Shown here: piece after piece, positions 1 through 13,588 of the stretch | Numbering within the stretch: position 1 is the first letter of the stretch | Layout of the letters: the number at the start of each line of letters is the position of its first letter | DNA from: Pelargonium nanum | Taxonomy: Eukaryota; Streptophyta; Magnoliopsida; Geraniales; Geraniaceae | Length of the DNA stretch: 64,000 nt | Direction of reading: 5' to 3' | NCBI GenBank assembly: GCA_036897485.1 | Contig: JAYMTF010000004.1 | Coordinates: 35,238-99,237 of the forward strand | Made by a program: the position numbers and the translations under genes | The notes under the pieces: generated by a model | What the model saw: only the letters and a program-made list of their open reading frames with translations | Told to the model about the DNA's origin: nothing | The model's database searches: none

Positions 1-282
1 TCAAAAAGCAACTCTTTGTTTTAAGAGTTAAACACAGATGGGTCCTAACCTAAAAAGTACGTGTTTCGGAGCATGTTGCTCGGTGCCCCATATAAAGGAA
101 GCCCTAATAAATCTGGATCCTCCTTACTTTTTGAACCTCTGCTTTATATATCTTTACACTTTGTTCCTCCTGTTTGAGAGACCCTTCTCTTGAAGTAAAA
201 AAACCCCTAATATGCTCTAGTTATTTCTATAAAAAGTACTTCCCGCGGTCTTTAAGGAATTGTAGTATAGCTATATACTTTA

Positions 283-345
283 AATATAGCAATCGGATTT
301 GAACCTAAACAATTCTTGCCGATAGGTTCTTGCTTTAGCCTCAAG
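283..345 (-). pseudogene. tRNA-like relic, copy 1
   Basis: On the minus strand the motif GGTTCAAATCCG resembles a tRNA T-arm (TTC loop). The element is similar to one at 11049-11110. They share about 24 nt around ATATAG-CAA-CGGATTTGAACCT, with one gap and one mismatch, then a diverged middle, then GCTTTAGC. The T-stem no longer pairs fully (two of five pairs fail) and I cannot place an acceptor stem or an anticodon, so it is not a working tRNA. It may be a decayed copy of the same tRNA-derived sequence as the second element. Which tRNA it came from is unclear. Confidence 0.3.
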
Positions 346-2422
346 TTTGTTTGAGATCGTTTAGACCTTATATACTCTCCTAAAAGTTTTAGATCCCCTT
401 TCTAGTAATAGTGCAAAAGTATCTTAGCAACGGGGGGGTACTCTATTTACAAAGATTTAATGGACTTTAGCTTTTTTCTTGGGATATTGAAATTATCGCG
501 CACTCCTCAAAGTGTATACTAAGGATCCGCTTCAGCAACCGGAAAGGACTTCGACATAAAATAACTATGAAAGTAGGAATCGGTTTAACTGTAGCATAGC
601 TGCAGATATAAGGAAAATCTAGGGGGGCCACATAAAAACCAGAGCAAGATATCCTGCGTTTCTAATTATTAGGTAATTTTTTTAGAGAAACAAAAGAGCA
701 GGGAATTAAGGGTTGCCCTAGGAGCTAAAACCCATGCTTTTAGACGAGAGTGCTTATTAATTTTGTATAGGAGTTTGTGTTATCTCTCTTCCTTTAGAAA
801 TACCCTATAAAGCTAATTTTTGGATAAACTTCTAGTAAAATTTTTCTCCTTGGTATGAAGAACTAAATAAAGTAGAACATTATAAAATTTATTTTAAAAA
901 CCTGTTTAAAACTTTTAACTATATAAATTCTTGTATGACCATTTCAAAAATTATTACTTAATATTCATAAGCAATGCTTTTGGAAACCTCTTTCTTATAT
1001 AACACAAGAAATACCTGGCTAAAAAACTTTTCAATGGCTTAAAATTCTAAGAAGTATAAGACAACCCTTGTCAACCACATATAACCAAGTTCTAAAAATA
1101 TACCTATATCTAGGGTCTAGGGGTATACTGATCTGAACTCCAAGGGCCATAACTTTATTGCATAACAGGATATTCCCAGGGCCTCCCCTAACCCTTTAGT
1201 GGGCTTTTTTACTTACTCAGCTGTGTATCCCTCTAATTTGACAAAAGATAGCTTAGTTCTAATAATTTCGGATACTATCTATATCAAAGGATTTTTGTTA
1301 CAAAAGGTCTAGCCTGTAAAAATTTGCTGGCTGCTTACCTTACTGCTCTTTAAAAGAAACGGGTTTTAGTACATGCGCTGCAGGGAAAAGAGGCTTTTTT
1401 AAATGCGAAAAAACTTCTCTTAAGGGTTCCCGTTTTGCTTCAGAAAGACTTTTATTTTATAATTATAATAGCGAATAGAATTTTTAAGGTTTTTGCTAAA
1501 TTGGAGATTTTATAGACTTAATGGGTTACCCCTTTATCCATGGAATTCCTACAAAAGGGCCGCTTCCTGCCTAAAAGGTTGCTCCGCTAGAATTAACTCT
1601 TTACAAAACTTCTGTCTATATCATTTTACCTTTAACGACATCATCTAAGTTATACAAACCTTTACTCTTGACTATTAGCTAGCAGCCTTGAAATCCTAAT
1701 ACCGAAACCTAAAGTACTACTTTTATGTATGGTAGACAAGGTCTTTAAAAGATATTTACTAGTACGGAAAAGTACTGCCTAAGTTTAGACTCTTAAAAAT
1801 AACTTCGAAAAGGAGCCCCTAATGCAGAGCACCCCCTGTATCTTGTATTTGATATAACAAAAGACCCCTTTCTCGTAGAGTCTACTCTGACTAAATTAGA
1901 AATCAACTATAGAATTTTTACGTCTTAGGAGAATATTTAGCTTCATACAGTAATTAAAAAAAGGGGGGTCCCTATAAGAGTTTTTGCCTGGGGTTGTCTG
2001 GACTAGCGTTTCGGTAATTCAATTCTTTTTTTTAATAAGCGCCTTAATCTCGGGTCAAGAGATATCCTCTCTATAAATAAAAGATAACTTTGTACTTGGG
2101 TTTCCTTAAGTTTATTTGCATTTATTAAGGAGGTTCTAAACCGGGTTATTAATAATAAAGACAGGGAATTAAAAGACTAAGGCGACAAAGTCGGAGAAGG
2201 GATACAGACTAAGAAAATAAGTATAGCTATGAAGAGTAACACAAACAAAGTAGGGATTAGAAGGGAATGAAGATGGAATAAGGATGGATTCTCTGTTATA
2301 TTCTGTATCTATTCCAAGAACAATAAGAAAAAATAAGGGTATAGTGGAATCAAAAAGCAATAGTAAATGAAGAAAAAGCGCTAGATAAAACGGTTTCTGC
2401 CTCGCTGTTAGTTGCTAAGTGA

Positions 2423-2445
2423 AAGGAACCAAAGACCACTAGATT
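2423..2445 (+). repeat. 23-nt dispersed direct repeat, copy 1
   Basis: This stretch matches 54476-54498 over 23 nt with a single C/T mismatch; the shared core is AAAGACCACTAGATT. Flanks differ. A match this long is unlikely by chance in a 64-kb AT-rich window but gives no hint of function. Confidence 0.6.
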
Positions 2446-2520
2446 GATAGACCTTGGCCAGACTAAGAGATACGGGAAAGACTAAGTAAAGCTAAAGCTT
2501 TCATACGTGGGATTCTTTTC

Positions 2521-2604
2521 CCTGTTTATAGCGGACTCCTTCCTAACTAAAACGGGGCAATTAGAATAGTACTGTGAGCCCTCTTTTGCACACTTAGCTT
2601 TAAG
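2521..2604 (+). repeat. Diverged local duplication, copy 1
   Basis: This segment aligns with 2673-2754 in the same orientation. The shared landmarks, in order, are CCTRTTTA, CTTCCT-AC, AAACGGGG-AATT, AGAA-TAGTACT or AAGTACTA, AGCCCT, TTTTGC-CA and a final TTAAGC or TAAGC. Identity is only moderate, so the duplication is old. There is no open frame through it. It looks like a short nearby duplication that has since drifted. Confidence 0.55.
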
Positions 2605-2672
2605 CATCCCAAACCTGACCTTTTTAGTGTGATAATGACCTCCTTATGAGGCTCCGATTCTGGGACAAGTTT

Positions 2673-2754
2673 CCCTATTTAGGCTTCTTCCTCACTTAAA
2701 CGGGGGAATTTAAGAAGTACTAGTAGCCCTTTTTCTTGCGCAAAGATACTAAGC
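2673..2754 (+). repeat. Diverged local duplication, copy 2
   Basis: Second copy of the element at 2521-2604, about 70 bp downstream of it and in the same orientation. It carries the same run of landmarks (ACGGGGGAATT, AAGAAGTACTAGTAGCCCT). Several small indels separate the copies. No product is apparent. Confidence 0.55.
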
Positions 2755-4945
2755 GCGTTATAACTAACTATTCTTTCTAAGCTACTTACGAGAAACTAAA
2801 ATGCTCATGCCTATCAACTAAATAGAGACTGACTATCCATCTACAAAGAATAAGGGAGCCACCCAACCTTGAAGTTGAGTCTGGTCTCTGTGTGGCTGAT
2901 CACTCAAAAGAAAAGCTCTAGATTCTGCTAAATCAGAACGCAGGAATACTTTACCCCGTCTAAGTCTAAATTTTACTGTGCTTTCTATTACTAAAACCAG
3001 AGTTCAACAAGTTACAAGAACTCTTTTTTCAAAAGACAAGACATCTTAACAAATTAATGCTAAGGCCGCCCTTACCATCCATAAGAGCTTCTTTTTCATT
3101 AAAGTTTAACTACACTCACACAAGAATCTCTTGTACCTAAAAGCTAAGATGTAAATACCTAATTCCACTCGCCATGCTGCCATTTCTATTATAGGAGTAA
3201 GGCCTTAGACAAGCTGTATTTATTATTGTGTAGTAAGAGGAGAGCCTTAAGAATTTCCTGCAATCAATACAAAGTAGTGGATATTTTTTTTAACAAAATA
3301 AACGGGACGGGACCTTTTAATGATCTATTTTTGTAATGTTGCTAATCTTTGCATTCGCTTATGATAAAATTTAAGCGTATCTTAATCTTATACCCCGAGC
3401 AAAGTGCTGTCAAATAAGGAAGGCCCTACTTTAACTTTTAAAAGTTTGAGCCCTATAAAGTTAAGCTTTTTTATTTTTAATAAGGGATTTCCTAGCTATT
3501 ACTATATAGGAGTATTATACTCTGAACAAGTTCGTAAAGACCTCTTGGGAAATAAAAACCTTACCCTTTAAATATACTGGAAATTTACAAAATGTAGAAA
3601 AAAATATATCAGGCTGTACTAACTCTTGATATAATGTAGTGAAATGGCTTTAGAATCCATAATTAATCTTAAAGTTCTCTATACTACAGAGTAGTTTCGT
3701 GAAATTTTAGGCTAAGGAAACCCTTGTATACAACTCTATAATGAATTGTGTATTTTTGTTCATACTACGTGCGGATAATAAATAAAAAGACGAAAAGGGT
3801 TCTTTGTTCAAGGGGCTTTGCGCTTTTAAGCCGACCGGATAGGGGTTTCGGCGTTATCCCTGTTCCTTTTAGTGGGATTTCTCAGGGTTACTCTCAATTC
3901 AGAGCTTTTTGGAAACTGGGGTTAACCAAATAAAGGGAACTTCGTGGGTGCGAGGTAGTTGTATAGAGCCTTGCCTTACGATACAAGATTTAACTAGGTT
4001 AAGTTTAGAGCAGGTGGTACTAACCTTGTAAATTAAGAGTATTTAATAGCTTCAATCTCTTGCAGGACTTTTTTAATGGATCTTGAGATAGAAATTTCTG
4101 GACGAAAGGTTTTTCATCTGTAATCCTGGAATTTTACATAAATAGGGCCCTTTCTCTACTTATTTTTAATAGGGTGGACTTAGTGGATGCCTATAGCCTG
4201 ACTTTTTTAGAACAGCTTATTCTGTTAGAGCAAAACGAGTACTTTCCCCCTGGACGGATAAGAAATTCTGGAGAACTAAAATTATGACATAACAATTCTA
4301 GTTTAAAGCAACACCGTAAATTGGAAGACTCTCTTTTAAATTAGTGCTCGATTCGACAATAAAAATCTCTGTGTAAAGTATATGAGTCCTAGCCAAGATT
4401 CTCTAGAAACTCATGATTATATTATATAGCATGCGCGTTCCTATAGCTTATATTAACTAAAAACTTTAAAAATAAGAAATATTTGTGTAAAATCCTGTTG
4501 AAGTTTCTGTATAACTAGCAGGGACTTTAATTTTGAAGCATTACGAACCAGGAGGGTTTACGTATAAAGAGGTTTGGACCTAGTGTATCCCTTTTGTTTT
4601 ATTTCGATGCAAATTTCTAAAATATAAGAGTGTAGTCTGACATAGTATTCTTTTACTTTCCTACACTCACATGAATAGGAAAGGTTATGAGAGAAAAGCT
4701 TTCTAGTTTATAGGTTCAAGGGTTGGACGGTTTTTAATGTGAAATTATACCTTTTATATGTAAGCGGGACCCCCTTTACCAGTTTGCGTATGTAATCCAA
4801 GCGAGAAAAAGAATTTATAGAGTCACTTATCAAGACTTCCTTGTCTATAGAGTCCTTCAACCCCGTTATACCTTCTAGTTATAAAACCATTAAACTACTA
4901 GAATATGACAGAAATTATTACAAATAGGGGTCCCTTACTAATTGG

Positions 4946-4969
4946 TATTAAAGGGAGCCTCCTTTAATA
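4946..4969. repeat. Perfect 9-bp inverted repeat
   Basis: TATTAAAGG (4946-4954) pairs perfectly with CCTTTAATA (4961-4969) across the 6-nt loop GAGCCT. It belongs to the dispersed family of AAGG-centre-CCTT palindromes in this window. It could form a hairpin in RNA or a small cruciform; no neighbouring gene suggests a role. Confidence 0.8.
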
Positions 4970-7115
4970 TTTTAAAATCTTATTATAAGCACAAGTCCAC
5001 TACAAGGCAATTTATACTTACAAATAATATTGAGCCTAAAGAGCTAGCTCCCGGTTTAAAAAGGAAAGGTCGGGCTCTCATCCAAGAATGTGCTACGTCT
5101 TAAAGAAAGCTAGACAGAGCAAAGAATCTAAACAAGGAGATCCCTTCCAGGTATGTACTATTTATTTCCTTATTACTCTTATACAAAACAGCAAAACTTC
5201 TTACGAATCTGTAATTTAGAATTTATACTGCAAAGTTTAAACTCGATAATTAAATAACAACTGGGAAATCTTTATCTATATTGTCTTGGAAAAGAGCTCT
5301 ATATTAAATTAAAGTATTCCTATGACGTAAAAAAAGGATCCTCATAAAAAGACAAGAAAGTTAAGGAGAACACAGAAGATTTTATCTCAGGATAGTGCGA
5401 TTAGAACCCTTGCAGACTGACGGTGCTTTTACCCATTAATTTCTTATTAGAATGTACGAGCCATCTCAAAGATTTAAGTAAGGTATAAATTACTAGTATA
5501 ATCCTAATCCTTATAACATTTGGTAAAACTTGAACTATCAACGTGTATTGCACACCCTAGCTTGGATTGGAGTCGAAGTGAATATAGAAAGCTATAAAGT
5601 CAAATAAGTTCATATACACGAGCTCCTTTAAGGGAAGGTTTTGGATCCATTCTCGAAGGAAGTCTTTCTCAGTTAATAATTTTACATACAAATATATAAT
5701 AGAATATACTGCAAACGATAGCACTCGTTAGTTAAGACAAAAGCTTTTCCATGTTTATCCGTCATAGAAAAAGAGGGTTCACTAATACTAATATAGTGAA
5801 TAAAGGTAATTCTTGGTATACTAAAGTATATAGTAGATCCTTTGTTTCTCTGAGTCAAGATTAAACTTCTAAAACTAAAAACATAAGGTAACAACGTCAA
5901 TACAGATAATGGGTTTCCTTGGCATAAGAGGATCGGGGTCTTACGTATCCTTTAAAGGCATTACTTCCCCTTAAATTTACAATTACATTCTAAAAGAAAC
6001 TCCCTTTATCGTTGAATTGGGATAGTGACTTGTTCTGTCAGAAAGTCTCCCCGAGCTGTAAATATTACAAAACTATACTAAGTGTGCTTCACTGGATTCC
6101 CAAACTCTTTCTAAGCTGCTGACGATAAACTCTTATCTGCTTTACTGAATTTGAATTCCTAAATTAATTGACCAATTTAGAAAGAACAAGAAGACTAAAA
6201 CCCTTCAAGGATGAAACGCGCAAACCTTTGCATTTCCACTTAATTTTAGAATTCTTTCTTGAGACGAGTCCTTTTCATTTTTCAAATACTAGAGCTAAAA
6301 AAAGTGCTAGCCAGAAAACTCCCGGTAAATGTGCACTTGAAGCTTGGGCATAAGTTGAATTTTAGTGTCTTTTTCTTTCTAAGGTAACGAGGTTAAATTG
6401 CTCTGTCTAGGATTGATCCTATAGGAGAAGAAAAGTCAGTAGACTAGGTTTTCACCGCATAATTTTACTGCTATATAGATTTGGGTTTTTCCTAGCAAAG
6501 GCGTAATCAGGGTAGTAATATAGCAGATGTAGACCCTTTTGAGAGGGCAGCCGGTATACGGGGAGCTTTTCTTGGTAAATGAGTAAAGATAACCCCTTTA
6601 CGTATTGTGCTTTTGTATTTTCAGCTTCTTCTTAGTGTTGATGCCTTGTGTAGTATAATTGGGAACTTTACTGAGTCCAAGTATAGTATACTATAGGAGC
6701 ATTTCTCAAATAAAGAGAAAAGACTTGGCTTATAAGGACTCTGCCTATTTATTCAATTTCGCTTTTTAGGGCCGTACCTCTAATTACGGAGTCCCTTGGA
6801 TTTGCCGCATTTACTAGACTATACACAACCGTGTTAGGGATGCCTTCTTGTTAATCCTACCTTAGTAACGAATTTTAGTGAAGAGATGCTTTTTTTACTT
6901 ACGTATTTTGAGTTAGAGTTATACGGAAAGCGGAACTTTCTCTTAGTCCTAGTAATTAACTGGCGCCGACTCGCAACATAGAAATTTAAAGCTATTGGCA
7001 TAGAAGTCTGGGTCCTTGACTATGGAATAGAGTGAATCATTCTCAAGTTTTAGAACTCTAAGCCTTTAATACTGCACTAAAAAGACCTTCTATTATTTTT
7101 TCCTAAAGCATACTA

Positions 7116-7131
7116 TATATTATATAATATA
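7116..7131. repeat. 16-bp perfect AT palindrome
   Basis: TATATTATATAATATA is its own reverse complement. It contains only A and T, so chance is a sufficient explanation in this composition. Confidence 0.8.
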
Positions 7132-10100
7132 AAACCTTGGTACAACCTTTAGAAAATATAATACAAGTACTTAATTCGCACTAGTATATCTTTAAAGTTA
7201 CTCCTGGGGATTTAATAGAATTAATTAACGAGATTTGTGAATCCTAAGTCAAATGAAATTTTTACTCTCTTTCTTAAAATACATATAGAAAAAAAGAACC
7301 AATTACTTGTTGTGAGACTAAACAATATAAGAATACTGATTATTAAACTAGATGAGTTTGCATAGAAACCTAAAACAATTGCTTTTAGCTCTATTGCAAA
7401 AAAAGACTTTGTTGCACCCTGTTTCGCTGTGTATGTTGTTTTTCACTAGTATAACTTTTTATATCAGTTTTTCATAAGATTACTAAAAAAATTGACGGAG
7501 TCTGGCTCATTTAATTACAATAATTATGAGGCATAAGGGACAGTAGTATAATATTCTTAAGATCACCCAAAATTCCTTTTAATTAAATCTCAAGCCAAGG
7601 GTTTAACGAACCCCCATCCTTTTTATTGGAAACTACTCTTTTTTCGAACTTCTTGAGAAAAGGGGCTTTACGTACAATGGATTACCCTACTATAGTCAAG
7701 TGCTTTGGCCGATTCCCTAAAGATTTAGTACCAAGCAAGGAAAGTTATTACAACATTCTGTATTCAAAAAGATATAAGAACAGCCTAGAGTAGCCCTATA
7801 AGTAAGGGTACTGCTGGATAATCGCCTAAAAAAGGGTATCCCATTGTTTTTAAAAGAGCAGAGACTTAAAGCACTGCGCAGAGGATTCTATAGTGCTGAA
7901 TTTCTGACTGTGTTGTAACTGAATAAGCTTATATCGCTAGCAAAAAGATCTAATTCTGCCTAGCAAAGGTCTTGCTTACTCCCTTCTTTTGTAGTGTTTA
8001 ATACTACTAAGTTTTACCTATAAATACGGCGCAACAATAATATCTTCGTGATATCTATACCTTTCCTATAAAGCAGGTCCGGATGAAGAAATCTTGGAAA
8101 AGACTATACCCTAGAAGTTAGGAATAGGAACAAAAGGTAACTCTCACGAGGGTTGTTACTTGCGCTGAGATAAAAGCACTATAGAGAAAGGGGTCTTACG
8201 AACAATAACAAAGTCCTTTTAGACAGCTGCTAATTAGAAACCCTGCAGTTCTAAAACAACGGTGTATACTGTGCTTGAAAACCCCTGCTCTATTTATTAT
8301 TTATCTGGATAAAAGAGATTCTTAAGATTTTGTTATACTTGAAATTCGGTACCAATAAGTAAAGACTGCGTCTTTATAAATAATATGAAATTGCCTACTT
8401 TACATTTAAAAATGATAAAATATATTCTATTAACCTAAATATTAAATTCAGTTTACATCAAAATGAGATACATAAAAAGAGTTTCGCTAAATGCCCTGTA
8501 AGTAATTAATCCCGCGAATCTTCTGCCTAGCAGAAGCAATCACCTAGATAATATAGTAAACTTTTTATGGCTTTCACTAATAGGTAAACCTGAAACTACA
8601 ATATCTTAAACATAACTAGACTAACTAGTATAATGAGATCCCTTAGGTGCTAAAAATTGCAGTATAAGTTGAAGAGTATTTGATACACATGGAATGTTAC
8701 TCCTTTTATAGGGTAGAAGATCATAGGTTCGGTACACACCCCTCCGTGAAGTTAGGAGCTGGGTTCTTCCTTTTGAGGTACAAAAAATTACGTTAACTTA
8801 AGAAAGAAGTCCCACTTAGTAACCGTACAATTGTTTCTATAGTAAATAATTTAATTTGAATTAATATTATCTACTTTAGCTTATTTAATAAAATAAAGTA
8901 TCCATGAAATATCAAGAAAAACCATATATAGCATTCCTTGCAAGTTTTTAAATTACTAAAATGTAGTCAAGTGTTAATGTAAAACTTAGATAAGTTGATT
9001 CAATAGAGTGGGGTTACTATTAGCCTGTAGTATAGAATTATGCTTTCCAATTAAAAGAATCTACAATGTAGCTCCATTAATTGTGTTTTGTTATACTAGT
9101 TTTACCAGTGTGGATTTTAGTGAAGTAAATTTTAGTTAACCACAAGCTGGATTACATCAACCTTTAATCTGGCGTTTCTTAGTTTAAGGAGGTCCTTGCT
9201 TTGCTAATGGCTTAATCAGAGTATTTATAGATAGAGCTTCCCCAATTCAGTATAAATATACTACCTTTTTGTGTTGTAAAATCTTAGGAAGCAAAGTTTT
9301 GTACAACTAAGAATACTAAAAAAAAGTAGATACTTAAACGGTAGGGTATCGTTTTCGTGTGTGCAAGTCCGACTAAAGGAGCCCTATTCTGGGTTCTTGG
9401 GATTCCCCTTGCATTTACGAAATAGATTACCTTAGACTTTTTAACTCCTGGCTCAATTTACCAAACCAAGGTACTACAGCCAAATTAATCTTAAACAAAA
9501 GGAGCTTCCATTTGTCTTTCTAAACAAGTACATTATAGCTTCTTTAAATTAAAAATATAAAAGAGCATCCCCGCAGTTTATTGGATGGTATCCAAGCTCA
9601 AGGAATCAAAATTAAGAGTCCTTAGAAAAGAATTATTCCATTAAGGGTACTTTTTAAGTAACATTGAGCACAAATACCTTGAAAGTTTCTTTGTCTGAAA
9701 CAGATGCAACTAGGAATGCGCTCTCTTGTATAGAATTGATCGTGTCTTCTTTAATTAACAAAAGCTTGGCGGAAATCCCTCAATAGCTTAGTTGAAAAAT
9801 CCTAGTCTATAATATTACTTTTTCACGTAAAAAAGAATGTGTTTTGTTGGTAAGTGCTTTTCATATTTGGTTTTCAAATCAAGTCCATTGTCGTATATTG
9901 AATACGAAGAAGAATCTAACTCGGGATAGGGACTGAGACCTGTATCTGCCCCATACTGCGTTGCGGTCAATGAATGTTAAGTTCAATTAGTCTGTCTAGT
10001 CCCTGAGTTATTTTTTTTTTTAACAACATTACAGTCTAACTTTTAATTGAGTATTCGCTAAGAGTCTATTTTTGGTCAGCCTATAATTGAGCATATAACA

Positions 10101-11048
10101 TTTTAATCGATGTTTTGCTTACGTTCTTCAAAATTCCTGCTATCTTACTAAACAATTATACATCAAGCCTTAAATCTTACAATTTTTCTGTATTCCAGCT
10201 TGTTTAATTATCAGATTATCTAAATACCCTTTATTTTGTTTAAAATTTACAGTCTAATTAGATGCTCTAGCTAAGTAGGATTTATGATTTAAAGGAGCTA
10301 ACGACATTATATTCTGAACTTCAAAGTCAGCTAAAAATTTCATAAATTAATAAAGATATTTGAGTAAAAGTATACTTCTATTTTTTCTATTCTGGTGTTA
10401 AAAAAAGTTAGATCTATAAGTTGCTTTGCTCTTTATATAGTTTTAGAGCATCAATGGTTCAAAATCCTTCGTGAAAGTAAGACATTACTTTATACGTCTC
10501 TACTATAGAAAGTAGACTTGAGGGAGTACTATGACTTTTGCTTTTTCCGTAGTGCTGTATAGCTATGATTTTAAAAAACTAGTAACTAGGAACACCCATT
10601 CCTAAAGAATAATATAGTATAGGAATAAGCCTAGGAATTTACTACTATTTTATATATAGAGAAAGTCTAATCTCTACAAGCCCTGACTTAAGCCTTTACA
10701 CTTAATATTATAAATATTTAGGGTCTCTACTGTCAATCCACGGTCTAATTTATGTGAGTAACAAATTATCAGAACTGCTTTAAGCAAGCTTCGTTTATAA
10801 GTTTATACTAACCCCTAAGCCTTTTTTATAGAGTAAAAACCTTAGTTTAAAGCCAGGGTTCTTCCTTATGGTATAAAGCCTATGCAGTGTAATTCTATTT
10901 TTAATCTCCTATTTTATACACTTTCCCGTAAAAGGAGCCTTTATTTCAAAATAAGGTTTTATAGAATTGGGATTCTTTAATAAGTAAGCTATGGATAAAA
11001 ACTTTTAGGGCATTTTATCTTGATACTAGTGTGAAACCTAACTAAAAG

Positions 11049-11110
11049 AATATAGTCAACCGGATTTGAACCTGCGCAATGGATCCGTTTATATCTACGC
11101 TTTAGCTTTT
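11049..11110 (-). pseudogene. tRNA-like relic, copy 2
   Basis: Similar to 283-345. On the minus strand it reads a T-arm-like GCGCAGGTTCAAATCCGG. Its body faintly resembles plastid-type trnH, whose T-arm region is GCGCGGGTTCAATTCC, but no paired anticodon stem or acceptor stem can be drawn. The two copies lie about 10.8 kb apart in the same orientation, so they could be an old duplication or two remnants of the same tRNA. Confidence 0.3.
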
Positions 11111-11802
11111 TTGTATAGGGTCTTTTTAGTATATATGTTGGAAAATAAATTTTCTTTTCTTACTGTAACATTAGAGTTTGACTTAATAAAACCCAATCAA
11201 GGTTTCTTGACGAAGCATGTTTTGCCTTGACAAGAAGTAACAACCAATACACTTGCATAAATTGAGTATAAAGTTTGCCTTACTAGGACTTAATTTCGAG
11301 CTTGCAATTATAGAGCTTATAAAAGAAAGGAATACGCCTAGCTGCAAAAAGCTACTTTGAAAATTGCTACCTCCAAGAATAGTATAATACAGTTAAACCT
11401 TTAAAGAAAAAGCACTCTTATCCAAAATAGAGTCCTGGATTTAACAGGAAAATGGAATATCCGAAGAACCTAGCACCGAGTATTTCAGAAAATCATTAAA
11501 GGAGCTCCGAATAAAGAAAGCTTTTAATTGTAGGCCTTTTTTTTAGATTTATGCTTAGCAAAGAGCTCTCTTTTCAGAACTTGTGAGGACCTAATTTTCT
11601 ACATATTAAGTCAAAGTATAATTAGCTACCTAATGAACTAAAATGCTATAACCCTTCTTAAGTTTTTGGTATCGTATAATATTTATAAAAGCTGTTATAA
11701 AGCCTTGCCTACTATATAGTAGTTTTGCTTGTCCTTTCATTAGCTAAAATCTTTTCTTAAATTTTTTGTGCTACTAGACTTACTTATTACTAACTTGTAA
11801 AG

Positions 11803-11929
11803 AGGGAATTCTATTCAAGATATAAAGAAAACCTTCTTTGCTTCACCAAAACTTTAAAGTTCACAGGAGTTTTTCCCTACCTTTATAATTAGAAAGACTT
11901 ATGACTCCAATATCATGAGTATTACCGGG
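11803..11929. repeat. About 125-bp dispersed repeat, copy A
   Basis: This 127-bp segment aligns along its whole length with 25754-25877 at about 85-87% identity (counted by eye, with one 2-nt and one 1-nt indel). Both copies are in the same orientation and share sharp ends: AGGGAATTCTATTCAAGAT on the left and TACCGGG on the right. On the minus strand both copies read through 20 or more codons without a stop, then hit TGA at the same place. I do not recognise the peptide, and the indels break any longer frame. It could be a transposed fragment, an intron or exon piece, or a structured RNA remnant. It is the longest repeat I could find in the window. Confidence 0.85.
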
Positions 11930-13571
11930 TCCCTGAGCTTAGGAGTTTCCTTATATATTTCTTACTTTTGATTATGAGACATGTACGTATAGCCCTAAAG
12001 ATTTTCTATATAAAAAAGAAATTATATTGTAGCATTCCCCTTTTTTACCAAGAACACACATTGAAACTCTATATCGAGATCTTGAATTGGAAGTAGAACC
12101 CCCCTTCTACAAAGACCCTCTAGAACTATCTCTGAATAGGTACCCTTTTTATGTGAGAATGACTAAGCACTGACTTTTTACTAGTAAGACTTGCTACAAC
12201 CCTTAAGCGAGCTGTATGTCCCCTGGGTCTAGCATTTGTTTACTTCATTCTAGTATACTAATATACTCAGTATAATCACTTTTTTTGCTAGATTCTAAGA
12301 TCTACTCTGCACTCAAATTAAGCCGCTTACTAAACCTACAATGGAATTGATAGTAAACTGTATCCTGATTGAAAAGATTGAACTTCTTTCAATAGAAACA
12401 CCTAGCTGTTAACAAAGTATAGATTCAACTCGAGTTTTTAGTCCTGAATTCCTCGTTAGAAATTGGAGAGATTCTCTTTCAAGCTGCAACAAAAGCCCTT
12501 TTATAGATCTCAAACTAGACTATACATTAGTTCCATTCTTTCTATATAGGACAGCACTCCTTTACCTTGCCAAAAACACAACAGATTGAATGAGTTTCTT
12601 ATCTTCTGAGACTCTCTTTTAGTTCTTTTCATTTCCTTTTATCAGAGCACTCCGACTTTTCTTTTTTATTAGTTTATCATAGTAAAGGGTATAATCTACT
12701 TCCATTAAGGACTTATATGAGTTCAACTTCTTTCAGGAATCCGCGGTAGAAAGCAAAAGATACACAAGATATACCTAATAACACATTGCTTCAAGGGGCA
12801 CTGCGGAATACTTAATACGGGAGTTACCTTATCGAATATAAAACTAGATTGAGCGGGCGTCTTGTATAGGATTAAGTAGAACCTCCTTAAATCTCAAAAA
12901 TGGAGAATCATACGTTCCGCAGTATAAAAGTACGTTATAAGTCACGAAAATGGCCACAGAATCACTTTGCAAATAAAAAGCTTCTCATTATTTTGTCCCT
13001 GAAAAAGAGGAATTGTACATTACCAACTTATACTCCGATGAAAGTCAAAAATACCCCTACACGAAATTGTAGCTTACAACTTCAGTACAAATCTAGAACC
13101 CGGAAATGTAAAGGATTTCACTAAATGGGGTATCGTCTACAAAACTTAATAAATAAAGTGGGCCCTCCTTTCAAGTTGACTATAAAGAAAAGGCACAAAA
13201 TTGCATATAAGTACGTAAGTTATCAGGATTCAACTTTAAATTCCAGTTACAAAGGGTATACTCTTTGTTTTTTAAACTCTAGAGAGCTTTTACACTAGTA
13301 TAGGATCCGATTGACTGCAGTTTTATTTTATAAGAAAAGGGAGAATAATAAGATACCTTCTAGTGTTAGTCAAGCAAGCTATACTATGTTTTATGTTGGT
13401 ATTACTCCTAATCTCTTAACTCTTTTTGGGAATACCTTTAATAATAGGATATGAAAACTTATAAATGCGCGCCTTTTAGGACATAGAGAAGGAGGACTCT
13501 GTATATTCGTAAGAGATAGAAAAACACTCGAAGTTAAACTGCTATTTTCCAAGGATTTCTTTAATCTAGAG

Positions 13572-13588
13572 GAGCTCCACTGGAGCTC
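13572..13588. repeat. 7-bp hairpin with 3-nt loop
   Basis: GAGCTCC (13572-13578), loop ACT, GGAGCTC (13582-13588): a perfect, fairly GC-rich stem. The left arm with the preceding G is itself the palindrome GGAGCTCC. It is a member of the dispersed GGAGCTCC / AAGG-CCTT palindrome family. Confidence 0.8.

Larger units (their letters stand above)
1..11802. other. Gene-free AT-rich stretch
   Basis: No gene is supportable here on either strand. Open frames are all under about 75 codons, often start at non-ATG codons, and show no recognisable domain. What can be seen: a tRNA-like relic near 283-345, an 82-84 bp diverged local duplication at 2521 and 2673, one copy of a 23-nt repeat at 2423, a 9-bp hairpin at 4946, a 16-bp AT palindrome at 7116 and an 11-T run at 10011-10021. 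A slightly GC-richer patch at about 3810-3920 holds a 61-codon frame that I do not recognise. The composition and lack of coding signal fit non-functional intergenic DNA of an expanded plant mitochondrial genome. Confidence 0.7.

Noticed and set aside
3748-3933. 61-codon frame in a GC-richer patch
   Set aside because: The patch stands out in composition, but I recognise no gene and the frame starts at a non-ATG codon.
4173-4194. GTGGATGCCT resembling the 5' end of large-subunit rRNA
   Set aside because: Only about 10 nt match. The sequence on either side shows none of the conserved rRNA blocks, so chance is enough.
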